This document shows, in pieces, positions 1 to 9,745 of a DNA stretch of 64,000 nt (within the stretch, counting starts at the first letter, position 1; each line of letters opens with the position of its first letter). The translations under genes and the position numbers were made by a program. The notes beneath the pieces are model-generated. The model was not told the DNA's origin and ran no database searches. It was given only the letters and a program-made list of their open reading frames with translations. Source of the DNA: Phyto melanocephala (taxonomy: Eukaryota > Arthropoda > Insecta > Diptera > Rhinophoridae); contig OW799233.1 of NCBI GenBank assembly GCA_941918925.1, positions 112,651,833 through 112,715,832 of the forward strand, given 5' to 3'.

Positions 1-456
1 ACAATATTTTCACTAAAAAAAAATTTTGTGTATGTTCAAACGGAAAATTTTATTTTTTTGTTCTTAAATAGTTCTTATATATAGCAAATGGTATCTTAAC
101 CTTAATTATTTTATTATGTGATGATCTTATTCCTATTTTTCTTTTTTATGATTAAAACAAATTTTTTTGTGCCAATGGTTTTTACTTAAACAAATTATGA
201 AATCCTCTTAACCCTGCTGGTAGGTTTAGACCATTTTGGTCTTCGCAACTTCGCAACCGTTAAAGAATCAATATAAAACTTTAGCTCACGTGGTATTTCT
301 TTATTGTATTGTTTCTAGCAAATTTTTAATTGTCTATGATAAGTGAAAGATGAAAAAAATAAAGAGTTACGAATCTTAGGTTTGGGACCATTTTCGTCCA
401 CCCATATTTATTGTTTTAGTCTTATGAAAAAATTTACAGAAATGGTGAATAAATCG

Positions 457-813
457 TTAAAAATTCTCCGTACAGGATGAGCAAATTATTTTTCGTTGTA
501 GTTTGCATATAAATTTACTGCACAGCATGCACTTATTATCGCATTTGGATCTACAGCAGCCGCAGATACCACGTTTTATCGTAGATGAGATTTTCGTTAC
601 ACCGCTCATAAATGCTACACAATTAGAAGTTGATGTTCTAATTTCAGTCAGAAGCTCTGCAGATGATTTGTTTTTAGGTAAGTGGGATCGTTTAATCATG
701 TGATCTTGAGCCAAGGATAAACTCAGCTGGCGTAAAAATTCTGGTCTCCTACGATTTGGATCAATTGGTGCCCACGAAACATCGATTTGTGAAAGTAATA
801 TAAATGCATTCAT
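457..813 (-). pseudogene. piggyBac transposase C-terminal remnant with Cys-rich finger
   Basis: This open frame of 118 codons starts with MNAFILL, which fits the late helix of the piggyBac transposase ('ALNAF' region). It continues with RRRPEFLRQLSLSLA and IKRSHLP, and ends in a cysteine-rich tail (CGCCRSKCDNKCMLCSKFIC, then CSSC). Such a C-terminal cysteine-rich, RING/PHD-like finger binds terminal DNA in piggyBac enzymes. The frame is intact, but the catalytic core upstream has been deleted, so it cannot encode an active enzyme. The methionine is only the first one after the deletion joint and may not be a real start. It lies between the TTAA-flanked ends of its element. Confidence 0.78.
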
Positions 814-901
814 CCATACTTGTTTGTATTTTCAACTTTTATTTTTTCTAACATTGGCGGAAAAAATAACAAAAGATATCGTGGCATCTGGATACGGCAA
901 A

Positions 902-1060
902 TCAAGTTGGCCCTGGTTGTATGGAAATGACATTCTCAGCTAAAGTTCCAACGCGGCGGTCTAAAGGAGGTGTGCTCCATTGCATTTTATTTTTAGCAAT
1001 ATACAGTAAATTTATATCAGTGACTTCTGCAGCATCTTCTTCGTTTTTTGACTCAAAATC
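902..1060 (-). pseudogene. piggyBac transposase N-terminal remnant
   Basis: Read on the minus strand this segment gives an acidic stretch, then KMQWSTPPLDRR, then NVISIQPGPT and a stop codon at 902-904. The W...P...R...N......PGP spacing matches the region just before the catalytic core of piggyBac transposases (DDE_Tnp_1_7 family). Past the stop the same frame continues as FAVSRCHDIF, resembling the first core residues. The rest of the core, with the three catalytic aspartates, is missing. The next recognisable protein is the C-terminal tail at 457-813, so the element is a direct N-to-C fusion by internal deletion. It is a broken gene without activity of its own. Confidence 0.72.
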
Positions 1061-1536
1061 ATGTGTCAGAGTGCTTTCACATCTAAAATTTTTATCCTAA
1101 ATATCGCCAATTTTCCAATTTTTTTTAACAAAGCAAACACTTAACACAAACTGAAATAAAACTTGTTATATGGCGAGATATATTAGAAAAACACAGAAAT
1201 AATGTAAACTCAATATGATGCGGCAAAACGTCATCATGGCAAAGCAATAGAATTTGGGGCAATCACAAAAATATATCAGAATGTTAAAACAGACTTATAA
1301 ATAAAATTATTATTACAGTATGTCATTCAGTGGTCAAAGTTTGACCGTTATTATATTTTAGTTATTTTTGAAACTAAACCCTATTTTTAATGAAACTAAA
1401 CTCTATTTGTTTGCAAATTATTATAAATAGTCAAAAAACGCGTTTAGGTGCATTCATTATATAAAAAAATGGTATGGACCAAAATGGTCCTATACCTAAG
1501 ATTTGTAAGTTTTTTTTTACCTGTCAGCAGGGTTAA

Positions 1537-2851
1537 AACAGGTTTTTAAAGCAAAATATGTAAAATTATGCATTTGCAGTAAAATATTCAATAATACAAT
1601 ACCTACAAATCGATGCCATTTTAACGCAAATCCTTTGAATCGCAAAGAAGTAAAATTTACCTTGTTGTCAGACATAGGAGAAAAATATTCATTTGCATGA
1701 ACCGCTAGCTCTTGATCATAACTAACTACCCTTAAGACGTCTTTACAAATCCAAACATTTTAAATCACTTTTTAACATTTTTCACTTTTGCTAATAAAAA
1801 AATGGTAATATGGCAGCACTTATTTTCGTTAGTGAGGTGTACTTTTCGTAATGTATATGAAATTGGTTTGTCATAACACAAAACATTTTTTTTTATTATT
1901 ATTTTAATATTTTTTTACAAATCTGCAGTAAAAGATTTATTTTAATTTGCTGATTGTTCCCTTCATCCATTTCTATGACATTAAAATATACCTTTGCGTT
2001 CTATTAACAATTGTTGTGTTTGTGTTAGTATATGATTGTGAAATAAATAACGGAAATAAGGTTCCTCATTTTTCATTATATTTTGATTTATTAAGTCTCT
2101 TGTATTTTTTAATATTCCCTGTTAACACGACCAGCCCATTCAGTTATTATGTGTGTGCAATACACCGCAGTCATATAAACAGTAGACCATATGATTCATT
2201 TCAACTTAGCGGTAAAAGTTAACAGGGCATTACGTTTTAGGCCTTATGGAAGGCAAATATACATTTTCTTTTAGATTTTTCAAGCTTATTTAACTCTGTC
2301 TACCCTGAAGCGCCTTATAGCAGGCATTTAAACTTCATTTTGTAAAACCGATAGTCAATCTAACCATCTTTCATAAAAAATGGAAGATGTTCATTTTCGT
2401 ATGAATGTCGGAAACATATTAAAATCAGATAAAACTAAAAGGAAACGAAAAAATAAAAATAAATAAAAGAAAAAATATTGAAAAATAAACTAGAATTCAT
2501 GACGTTGTGTTTAAAGCTCCGAAACATTTTTCTCAAAACTTAAAAATTGTAAAGTCTTTTAACAAGTCTTTACACAAATGGATTAAAAGGGGCTTCATCA
2601 AAAGGTGGAAGTGAGTGTGAAAACCTTCGCTCCATATTCATGCGAGTAAAAAATACAATGGGTATCGGATATGTATCCTTGTGTGTGATTAAAAGGGCTA
2701 AATAAGGCCTACTTCTATATATTCTTTACCGCTAGGATATATTTCAATAGTAGATTTGTATACAACAACTCCTTGTATTTACTCAGCAGTATTTAATTCA
2801 GGATAATGGCGTATAAATGTATTGTAGTTTACATACATATCCACACGCAAA
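1537..2851. other. No recognisable gene; AT-rich spacer
   Basis: This stretch is AT-rich and contains only short chance frames. One of 91 codons at 1947-2222 is rich in F, Y, L and I, as expected from random AT-rich DNA, and matches no family I recognise. I see no repeat boundary or RNA gene. Confidence 0.5.
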
Positions 2852-4001
2852 GAAAAATATGGTTGTGGTAACCATAATCGAAGAGCATCATACTATGATT
2901 GAATTGTATGATTATCATTAAAACATATAATGGTTACCAGTTATCATAATTATGTTTAATTAAAGTATCATTCAATAATCATTTATATGACGTACAATTG
3001 AAACCGACAATCTTTGCTTTTTACGGCAAATTATTGTCTTTTGTTGTAACACACACATATTGATTGTACTTACCAATTTAAATGCAAATTTTTTACCAAT
3101 ATTTTTTTACATTTTCACGTTTATTTTTAAATTTTCTTTAATTTTTGAAAATTTTTGTTCCTTTTTTTGACATCTCAAACTTTTTAAATAATAAAAATTT
3201 ATTCAGCAAGAAGAAGAATAAGTGAAATCAAATTATTATAAAAAAAATCATAGCTTGATTAATTTGTAATCATACTGTTGTCTCACTTACTATTTAATGA
3301 TTATTTTTAATTTATAATGCTTTTGAATATAATGTTATTTTTGTCGTCATAATTTTTTTAAATCATACTATTTTTAAATAACCATTTTGAAATTTTTACG
3401 AAAAGTTATCATTAAATGATACAATTCAAACAAATGATTGATTATCGTGACAAAATATATGATGAAATGAAACAAAAATAACTGTTACTTGTTTTCGACA
3501 ACCAAATATTGTTTTAGAAAATAACGATAAATAACATAAAAACAACAAGAGTAAGACGTGTTTTTGTACCCTCTGCTAAAAATTAATTTTTTTACTAAAT
3601 AAACAGAACAATAAAGTGTAATAAGTAAATAGTTTATGAAGATAACGTTTTTGAACACTGTGACAAAAGGCTGAAACACTAAGTGTCGAAATTACATGTT
3701 TATTTGAATCCTGAAAATTACATATTTTTATGTGAATCATTGGTAATTTTTTTTGCAAAAACAGCTGTTTTTGTTTATTTTTGCCGCTTATTTGATTCAA
3801 AGAGGACATCTAGTGAGTGAATAAATATAATAATAAAGCTATAACTAACAAAGCTTTCAATCAAGATTTGTGGAACGTAAAGCTAAGCTAAGTTTAATTT
3901 TTTTAACAAGGAAATACTGCATACCTTAGGGATTAAATAAATCTATAAAATAACTATAAATATAATATAAATATAAAAAGACAGAACTCGCTAATACTAA
4001 T

Positions 4002-4925
4002 ATGATGAATACGCGTCAAACATCTAAGAGGATTGCAGCTGATGATAATGATGATAATGTGGGAAACTCAGAAATCCCAGTAACATCTGTAGATGACCAG
4101 TTTTCAAGATTATGGCAATTGATAGATAAAAAATTGTCTAAACAAACGGAGTGTCTTAATCAGAAAATATCGCAATTTGCTAAACTCTTAGCTGAAGGTG
4201 AATCCAGGCTTGCGGAAGATATTAGATCGACTGTTAAAGAAGTAGAGGATCGGCTTTTAAATGAGATTGAGATGAAATTTAGTAAAATAAAAGGAGAGTT
4301 AAGTGAAGTTACTGAAAGGGTGGCTAAACTTGAATCGGTTACCGCCGAAATTATAGCTTTTAAAAATCATATTAAAAATGATATTATAAATGATATTGAA
4401 AACTTGAAAATTCAATCATCGAAACACTCAAATTCAATTGTTGCTTGTGATTTGCGTATAAATAGAGTCCCTTTCCGTACTAATGAAGACTTGCATGGCT
4501 TATTTGATACCATCTGCAGGGCCCTGAACGTTTCTACTCCAGCGTTTCAGTTTATTCATCGCTTGCAAAATAAAAACAACAGAAATGTTCAAAATTCTCC
4601 TGATGGTGTTATCATTGTAAGGCTAATGACACCATATGATAAAAATTTTCTGCTAAAAGCTTTAAATGAATATAAAAAAACACACAAAAACCTTGCGTTA
4701 ACCTTACTCGGATTTCAGTCAGATGACAAAAATCAATATTTTTATATTCATGAAAATTTGACTAACGGGAATTTTAAAATTCTAAGAGAGGCTATTATCC
4801 TGAAGAAGAGAAAGTTACTGCAATCTGCTTATTCGTATCGAGGACTTGTATATGTCAAACGTTTAAATGCTGATAATCCTTCATGTATTGTACACCTAGA
4901 TGAATTAAATTTTTTTCGTCAATAA
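4002..4925 (+). CDS. LINE ORF1 protein, coiled coil plus baculovirus-FP-like domain
   Basis: This 307-residue protein has three parts. A polar, acidic N-terminus covers residues 1-32. A long heptad-rich, charged helix covers about 34-140 and probably forms an oligomeric coiled coil. A C-terminal domain covers about 148-300, with the pattern ICRAL...FQFIHRLQNK (184-191), LMTPYDKNFLL (208-218) and YFYIHENLT (246-254). That pattern resembles the C-terminal domain of baculovirus FP25K-type proteins, a fold used as ORF1 by several insect CR1-like LINEs. The expected role is to coat the element RNA and assist target-primed reverse transcription by ORF2. Two ATGs are adjacent at 4002 and 4005. The domain assignment is from pattern memory, not a search. 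Confidence 0.8.
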   Translation: MMNTRQTSKRIAADDNDDNVGNSEIPVTSVDDQFSRLWQLIDKKLSKQTECLNQKISQFAKLLAEGESRLAEDIRSTVKEVEDRLLNEIEMKFSKIKGELSEVTERVAKLESVTAEIIAFKNHIKNDIINDIENLKIQSSKHSNSIVACDLRINRVPFRTNEDLHGLFDTICRALNVSTPAFQFIHRLQNKNNRNVQNSPDGVIIVRLMTPYDKNFLLKALNEYKKTHKNLALTLLGFQSDDKNQYFYIHENLTNGNFKILREAIILKKRKLLQSAYSYRGLVYVKRLNADNPSCIVHLDELNFFRQ

Positions 4926-5174
4926 GATGAAATCCAGTATTACGATGTTTAAACATAACTTCATACCTCAGCAAATTGTAATTTGTTCATTTTTAATACA
5001 GCTTATATTCTATTATATTTTAATTTATTTAATTAATTTTTCATTTTGTTATAAATTTAAAATTATTTATTTTTTGCGGACTTTAGGTACTAACGGTTTA
5101 ATATTTTTTTATCTTAAATTGCGTTGCGTTTATGTTTGTTGTTATTTTTGATTTTAATTTTATATTGTATTTAA

Positions 5175-7982
5175 ATGATTAATAGTGGAAGATATGAAGG
5201 GAATTCCTGTGACGTAACAAGTAGCATGGTTAAAATCCTTGCTGGACGGAAAAAAGGTCTTCAAATTTGCCATTTAAACGCACAGAGTTTAAAACCTAAA
5301 ATTGATGAATTTAGATGGATCTTTGAAAATTCAAAAATTGACATTGTTTGTGTTTCAGAGACGTGGCTAGATGAGACAACACCAGATGGGCTTATATCTT
5401 TATTGGGATATAAAATTTTTAGATCTGATAGATTAGCCGGTTTGGGAGGTGGTGTTGCCATTTATGTTAGGAACCAAATAACTTGTAAATTTTGTTCTAA
5501 AAATGGTATAAATGACAAAGTTGAATACATTTTACTAGAAGTCTCGTCTTTTGGTAGGAAAATGCTGGTTGGCTGTGCATACAGACCGAACAGTTCAATT
5601 GCTTACAGCAACTTTATTATTAAAATTGAAACCTTCATAATGCAGTATAATGATGTTCTAATTGCTGGAGATTTTAATTCTAATGTCCTTTGTGAGTCTG
5701 CTTTTAAGGATGATATGTTATCACTTGGTCTTACACTGACTAATACAACATTTCCTACTCACTTCACTAGAAATAATAGTACACTTCTAGATCTTATCTT
5801 TGTCGGTGATATATCGAAAATACTACTATATGATCAAACATCAGCTTCGTGTTTTTCCAAACATGACTTGGTCTTCGCATCGTATGATTTTCAACTTGGG
5901 CCAAAAAATCAATCCTATACTTTTCGTGACTTTAGTAACATAGATTGCAATGTCTTAAATGATAATTTGCTTCAAGTAAATTGGAATAGCATCTTTAATA
6001 TGATTTCCGTTGATGATAAGCTATCGTTTCTTGAGCGTAATTTGTTAAGGATCTATGATGATGTGGTACCTATTAAGACAAAAACGTATACAACAACTAA
6101 AAAACCCTGGTTTAACTTAGAAATAAAGGAGTCAATAAGGCGTAGAGACTTGGCTTACTCGCGATGGAAGCGGTTTAGGACATCTGAATTAATGGCTGAG
6201 TTTCGCTTTGCTAGAAGAGATGCCAATGAACATATAAGAAGGGCCAAGTCTGAATATTACTCTCATAGATTTGGTTCAGCCCTTCAATCCAAACACACCT
6301 GGAAGACTATTAGGGACATTGGGGTTGGTAAAGTGGGTAATAATATTAGATGCTCCTTTGGTGCTGATGAACTAAACAATAAGTTTGCAAATACTCCGTT
6401 CGACGCTTGTAATGATGCAGTATACGACAGTAATTCAGCCTGGAGTAACATTGATAGTATTGATCTGAACGTGTTTGGTTTCTCATGTGTCAGTCAACTT
6501 GACGTCTTCTATAGTTTTAGACAAATAAAGTCAAATGCAACTGGAATTGATAATCTACATCCCAAATTCGTAAGAATTATTTTACCATATCTTTTGCCAT
6601 ATATAACTCACTTATTTAATACTATCATCACAACTAGTTGTTTTCCTACGAAATGGAAACATGCTAAAATAATTCCAGTCCCTAAATCAAACACTGAGTA
6701 CCGGCCAATAGCAATACTAAGTTTTATTTCTAAGGCGTTGGAGAAAATTCTGCACTACCAGATAAGTGCTTTTGTTTATGAGAATGGGTTAATGTCTGAT
6801 AAACAATCTGGTTTCCGTTCAAATCACAGCTGCATAACTGCTCTTGCAGATGTATCTGAGAACATCAGGTGTAATCTTGAGGATGATAAAATTAACTTTC
6901 TGGTTCTCCTTGATCACTCGAAGGCATTTGATACGGTAGACCATTATATTCTTTGTACCAAACTAAGATCTTTATTTAAATTTTCAATGACAGCTACAAA
7001 ACTTATTTCATCGTATCTCTCTGATCGGTTTCAGTCAGTTTCTGTTAATAACACAGTTTCCAATCCCTTAAGATTAAAAAGAGGTGTGCCTCAAGGATCA
7101 ATTTTGGGACCATTATTATTCTCAATTTACGTTAATGACTTACCTCAACAATTATCTTACTGTAATGTCCATATGTATGCAGATGATGTGCAATTGTATA
7201 TTGGCAGCCCAGTGCAATCAATCACAGAAAATATTAATAAACTTAATCATGATTTGACCAACATTCATCGTTGGGCATCGGCAAATCGACTATGTTTAAA
7301 TCCTAATAAATCCAAATGTCTGATTATCCATAGAAGAACCGTAACTCCTATCAGAGCAGATATCGTTATAAATAATGAAAAGGTTGACATAGTAACTACA
7401 GTAAGAAATCTAGGAATATTATTTAACAGCAATCTAACATGGTCAAGTCACATAGACTCACTAGTTATAAAGGTATATAATAAGTTAAGAACATTATGGT
7501 CGGTGCAATATTTTACGCCATTGAGGGTGAGAATGCTACTAGCGAAGGCCTATTTGGTTCCTAGTCTGACTTATGGCTGTGAATTGTTTTCTCGTTGTAA
7601 TTTCCTGAGTAGGAAGAAGCTTGAAGTGTTGTATAATAATATTGTAAGATATGTGTATGGTCTAAGGCAACGTGATGTGAATGTGTCATCTTTTTCAAAA
7701 AACCTATATGGAGTATCATTTGAAAACTTTTTAAATATAAGAATGCTAATTTTCCTTTGGAAAATTATTTATACTGAAGAGCCAAAATACTTATTTCAAA
7801 AGATTCGTTTTGCTAGGTCATCTAGAGGCAGAAAAATTATAATTCCAAGATTTCGTTATCTCGTTTCTGAGTGGCAGTTTTTCATAAATGCTATTCGTCT
7901 TTGGAATGCTCTTCCACACAATCAACAAACAAATAGCAACGCAATTAATTTTAAAAAATTTCTATTTAATTATTTTGATTAA
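5175..7982 (+). CDS. LINE ORF2 protein: AP-type endonuclease plus reverse transcriptase
   Basis: The 935-residue frame has no interruption. The endonuclease domain (about 28-235) shows HLNAQSL (33-39), SETWLDE (61-67), AGDFN (164-168), LDLIF (205-209) and the catalytic SKHDL (228-232). A linker with KPWFNLEI and REDxxRR-like basic residues follows. The reverse transcriptase (about 450-740) has LLDHSKAFD (578-586), RGVPQGSILGP (636-646) and the active-site YADD (668-671). The C-terminal part (740-935) shows the usual LTYGCELF and WNALP motifs. No RNase H or zinc knuckle is visible, as expected for CR1-like elements. The codon just before the ATG is TAA, which fixes the start. Residue H581, where most relatives have L, F or Y, is the only oddity. 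Confidence 0.93.
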   Translation: MINSGRYEGNSCDVTSSMVKILAGRKKGLQICHLNAQSLKPKIDEFRWIFENSKIDIVCVSETWLDETTPDGLISLLGYKIFRSDRLAGLGGGVAIYVRNQITCKFCSKNGINDKVEYILLEVSSFGRKMLVGCAYRPNSSIAYSNFIIKIETFIMQYNDVLIAGDFNSNVLCESAFKDDMLSLGLTLTNTTFPTHFTRNNSTLLDLIFVGDISKILLYDQTSASCFSKHDLVFASYDFQLGPKNQSYTFRDFSNIDCNVLNDNLLQVNWNSIFNMISVDDKLSFLERNLLRIYDDVVPIKTKTYTTTKKPWFNLEIKESIRRRDLAYSRWKRFRTSELMAEFRFARRDANEHIRRAKSEYYSHRFGSALQSKHTWKTIRDIGVGKVGNNIRCSFGADELNNKFANTPFDACNDAVYDSNSAWSNIDSIDLNVFGFSCVSQLDVFYSFRQIKSNATGIDNLHPKFVRIILPYLLPYITHLFNTIITTSCFPTKWKHAKIIPVPKSNTEYRPIAILSFISKALEKILHYQISAFVYENGLMSDKQSGFRSNHSCITALADVSENIRCNLEDDKINFLVLLDHSKAFDTVDHYILCTKLRSLFKFSMTATKLISSYLSDRFQSVSVNNTVSNPLRLKRGVPQGSILGPLLFSIYVNDLPQQLSYCNVHMYADDVQLYIGSPVQSITENINKLNHDLTNIHRWASANRLCLNPNKSKCLIIHRRTVTPIRADIVINNEKVDIVTTVRNLGILFNSNLTWSSHIDSLVIKVYNKLRTLWSVQYFTPLRVRMLLAKAYLVPSLTYGCELFSRCNFLSRKKLEVLYNNIVRYVYGLRQRDVNVSSFSKNLYGVSFENFLNIRMLIFLWKIIYTEEPKYLFQKIRFARSSRGRKIIIPRFRYLVSEWQFFINAIRLWNALPHNQQTNSNAINFKKFLFNYFD

Positions 7983-8271
7983 ACCTTTTAAATTTTTAGT
8001 TTTTGTATAATGTTATTATTTTATTTTTTTATATTGATAAAATGTCTTATTATTACTTTGTAGCAAGTAACTTTGTAATTAAGTTTTTATTTTTATTTTT
8101 GTTTTTTATTTTGAAAATGTTTTAAAATAGAATTTATTTTTATCATGTATTTAAGTATTATTTGTTATGGCAAAATTTTTTTGTACAAATTTAAATTCCT
8201 GTACTATAATTATAAGACTAAGTCTTGTTGTGCAAGGAAACAATAAAATAAATAAATAAATAAATAAATAA
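7983..8271 (+). repeat. LINE 3' UTR with (AAAT)n tail
   Basis: An AT-rich 3' UTR ends in a run of AAAT units at about 8241-8271. Such a microsatellite tail marks the 3' end of several non-LTR clades and shows that the element reads on the plus strand. The DNA after it returns to the TIR element described at 2852-8313. Confidence 0.75.
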
Positions 8272-8421
8272 TATGACCGTCGTGATCATGCCGTAACCAT
8301 GGTTTTTCTTTGCGTGCATGTACATACATAAATGCATTAAAGTTAGTATGTGTAACTCAAATGATTTCCAGCGTTTGAGTGTATTATATTGATAACAATT
8401 TATTATATGCATTTGTTTATA

Positions 8422-8870
8422 CAGGGTGGGCCGGAACTCATCATTGGGTTTAAAAATTTAATAAGTTTTTTTTATATTAATAAATAAAACAGAGACTCAC
8501 AATTGAACAAAAAACTAAACCGGTAGACTACGTTAAATTCGCAGTTAGGAAAATATTGCAAGTTTAGAGCAAAGTGTTAACGTAACATAGAAAATATCTA
8601 CTATTAACAATTGGAGTTCTGATCAGTAGGTTCGTACGTCATTACAATGCATTAAAAAATATTTATTCTTATTCTCTTACACGGTACAATTGGTGCAAGA
8701 ATTAAAATCGACAGAACATCGACAACGTCTTAGTTTTGCAGTGAAATTTCAACAGTTGGCCCGAAATAAAGTGTACTGACTGATGTACTGAACATCGACA
8801 ACGTCTTAGTTTTGCAGTGAAATTTCAACAGTTGCCCCGAAATAAAGTGTCTGATTATTAGTGATAAAGC
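8422..8870 (+). pseudogene. mariner-type (HTH DUF4817 / DDE) transposase remnant
   Basis: An ACAGGGTGGGCC end-like motif at about 8422 is followed by a decayed coding region. At about 8680-8770 the frame reads VQLVQELKSTEHRQRLSFAV followed by KFQQLARN. This is the 'YKIQLVQEL..DH..R..FA' segment just before the first catalytic aspartate in a widespread insect IS630-Tc1-mariner lineage. A block of about 59 bp (8715-8773) is repeated at 8791-8849, a 76-bp period, with one visible difference. No DDE catalytic part is seen. It is an old 5' fragment of the family also represented at 40745-41361, 56908-57330 and 58200-58480. Confidence 0.7.
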
Positions 8871-8973
8871 TTATTTTCATTCAATGCCTTTATTAATAAG
8901 CAAAAGTGTAGGTTTTGTTGTTCTGAAAATCCAATAAAAAATAAATAAATAAAAATAAACAGCATGGAGTGGT

Positions 8974-9745
8974 ATTGCATCTAGGGTTTGGGATTTCCCG
9001 GTCTTTTTACTTTCCCGGGAAACGGGAATTAAAAAATCGTCTTCCAGGGAATTCCCGGGATTCCCGAAAATAATATTTCTTTTAAAATAAATAATGTTTG
9101 TTAACTTTAACATCACGATTTGGTTAATAACACTAGTTTACAGCCAAAAAATACCAAAAACGCCACATGCCTAGATAAGTTAATTGGGACCTCCTGAAGA
9201 CGAAAAACGCTGTAATTTTTTTTTCTAAGTACCGTTTTTAAGATAACGGTACTTTTGTGTTTTTCGGTGTATGGTCCCACTCAAACCCTTGTGGAGCCCA
9301 ACCGAAAAGTCTGATCGAGATAAATGGCATATCGTTGGAAAGGTAATTGAATGCTTAATAAAAACTTTATTTTTCATCCAATTTTTTTCAAATTACGCTT
9401 AAAATATTTGTAATTAAATATTTGTAATTAAATAAGCTATTTTATATATGTATTATAAATAATTTACTAAATTATTCGGGATATGCTCCCAACAACCAAA
9501 TAAAATATTGAAAAATTAGTTAAAATTAGTTAATAAACGCTAACAAATTAAAAACCTTCCTTTTTATTCAAATATTCTCTAAATTTACCAAAACAGATAA
9601 GAAATTAAAAATAAAATTAAATATATTTCCTAATATACTACATATTTTTTATTTCCCGTTTTCCCGGGAATAAGAGAAAAATTTTTCCGGGAATAATAAG
9701 TGGTTCATTCCCGGGAATTCCCGGTTCCCAAACCCTAATTGCATC
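8974..9745. mobile_element. hAT-type MITE, 756 bp, perfect 8-bp target duplication
   Basis: ATTGCATC at 8974-8981 and again at 9738-9745 flanks a unit at 8982-9737. The unit begins TAGGGTTTGGGA and ends TCCCAAACCCTA. Both ends continue into CCCGGGAATTCCCGG-type palindromic clusters. An 8-bp duplication with such TIRs is diagnostic of the hAT superfamily. The interior is AT-rich and shows no transposase, so the element is non-autonomous. A related shorter copy lies at 47322-47757. Confidence 0.88.

Larger units (their letters stand above)
208..1536 (-). mobile_element. Internally deleted piggyBac-like element with TTAA target sites
   Basis: The unit is bounded by TTAA at 208-211 and 1533-1536. 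Directly inside are inverted ends CCCTGCTG (212-219) and CAGCAGGG (1525-1532). TTAA duplication is the hallmark of the piggyBac superfamily. Subterminal copies of a motif related to GACCATTTTGGTC lie at about 228-240, 386-401 and 1477-1489. The body, about 1.32 kb, is far shorter than an autonomous element (usually 2.4-3 kb). On the minus strand it holds only the start and the end of the transposase. It therefore looks like a deletion derivative that could at most be moved in trans. Confidence in the superfamily is high, because the ends and the protein fragments agree. Confidence 0.88.
3800..8271 (+). mobile_element. CR1-type non-LTR retrotransposon, near complete
   Basis: The order is 5' leader, ORF1 (4002-4925), a 249-bp gap, ORF2 (5175-7982), a 3' UTR of about 260 bp and an (AAAT)n tail ending at 8271. 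The RT motif YADDVQLY and the FP-like ORF1 point to the CR1/Kiri/Daphne side of the Jockey superfamily. Jockey proper uses a gag zinc-knuckle ORF1 and a poly(A) tail. Both ORFs are open from start to stop, so this is a young and possibly competent copy. The 5' boundary is not visible; about 3480-3830 is my estimate from where the MITE-like sequence stops. Confidence 0.85.
2852..8313. mobile_element. Terminal-inverted-repeat element split by a LINE insertion
   Basis: The motif CACGCAAAGAAAAA followed by an ATGGTT-like stretch begins near 2852. Its reverse complement, CCATGG followed by TTTTTCTTTGCGTG, ends near 8313. Between 2852 and about 3480 the DNA is rich in TATCATT / AATGATA type palindromes, typical of a MITE or foldback element. 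The distal part after 8272 is only about 40 bases long. The LINE (ORFs 4002-7982, AAAT tail 8241-8271) sits between the two ends, so I infer it landed inside this element. Target duplications are not clear and the superfamily is unassigned. Confidence 0.5.

Noticed and set aside
1947..2222. 91-codon plus-strand frame
   Set aside because: Composition is that of random AT-rich DNA (F, Y, I, L), with no domain or start context to support it.
4927..5151. 74-codon frame between LINE ORF1 and ORF2
   Set aside because: F/Y/I-rich translation of the AT-rich inter-ORF gap; no such protein is known in CR1-type elements.
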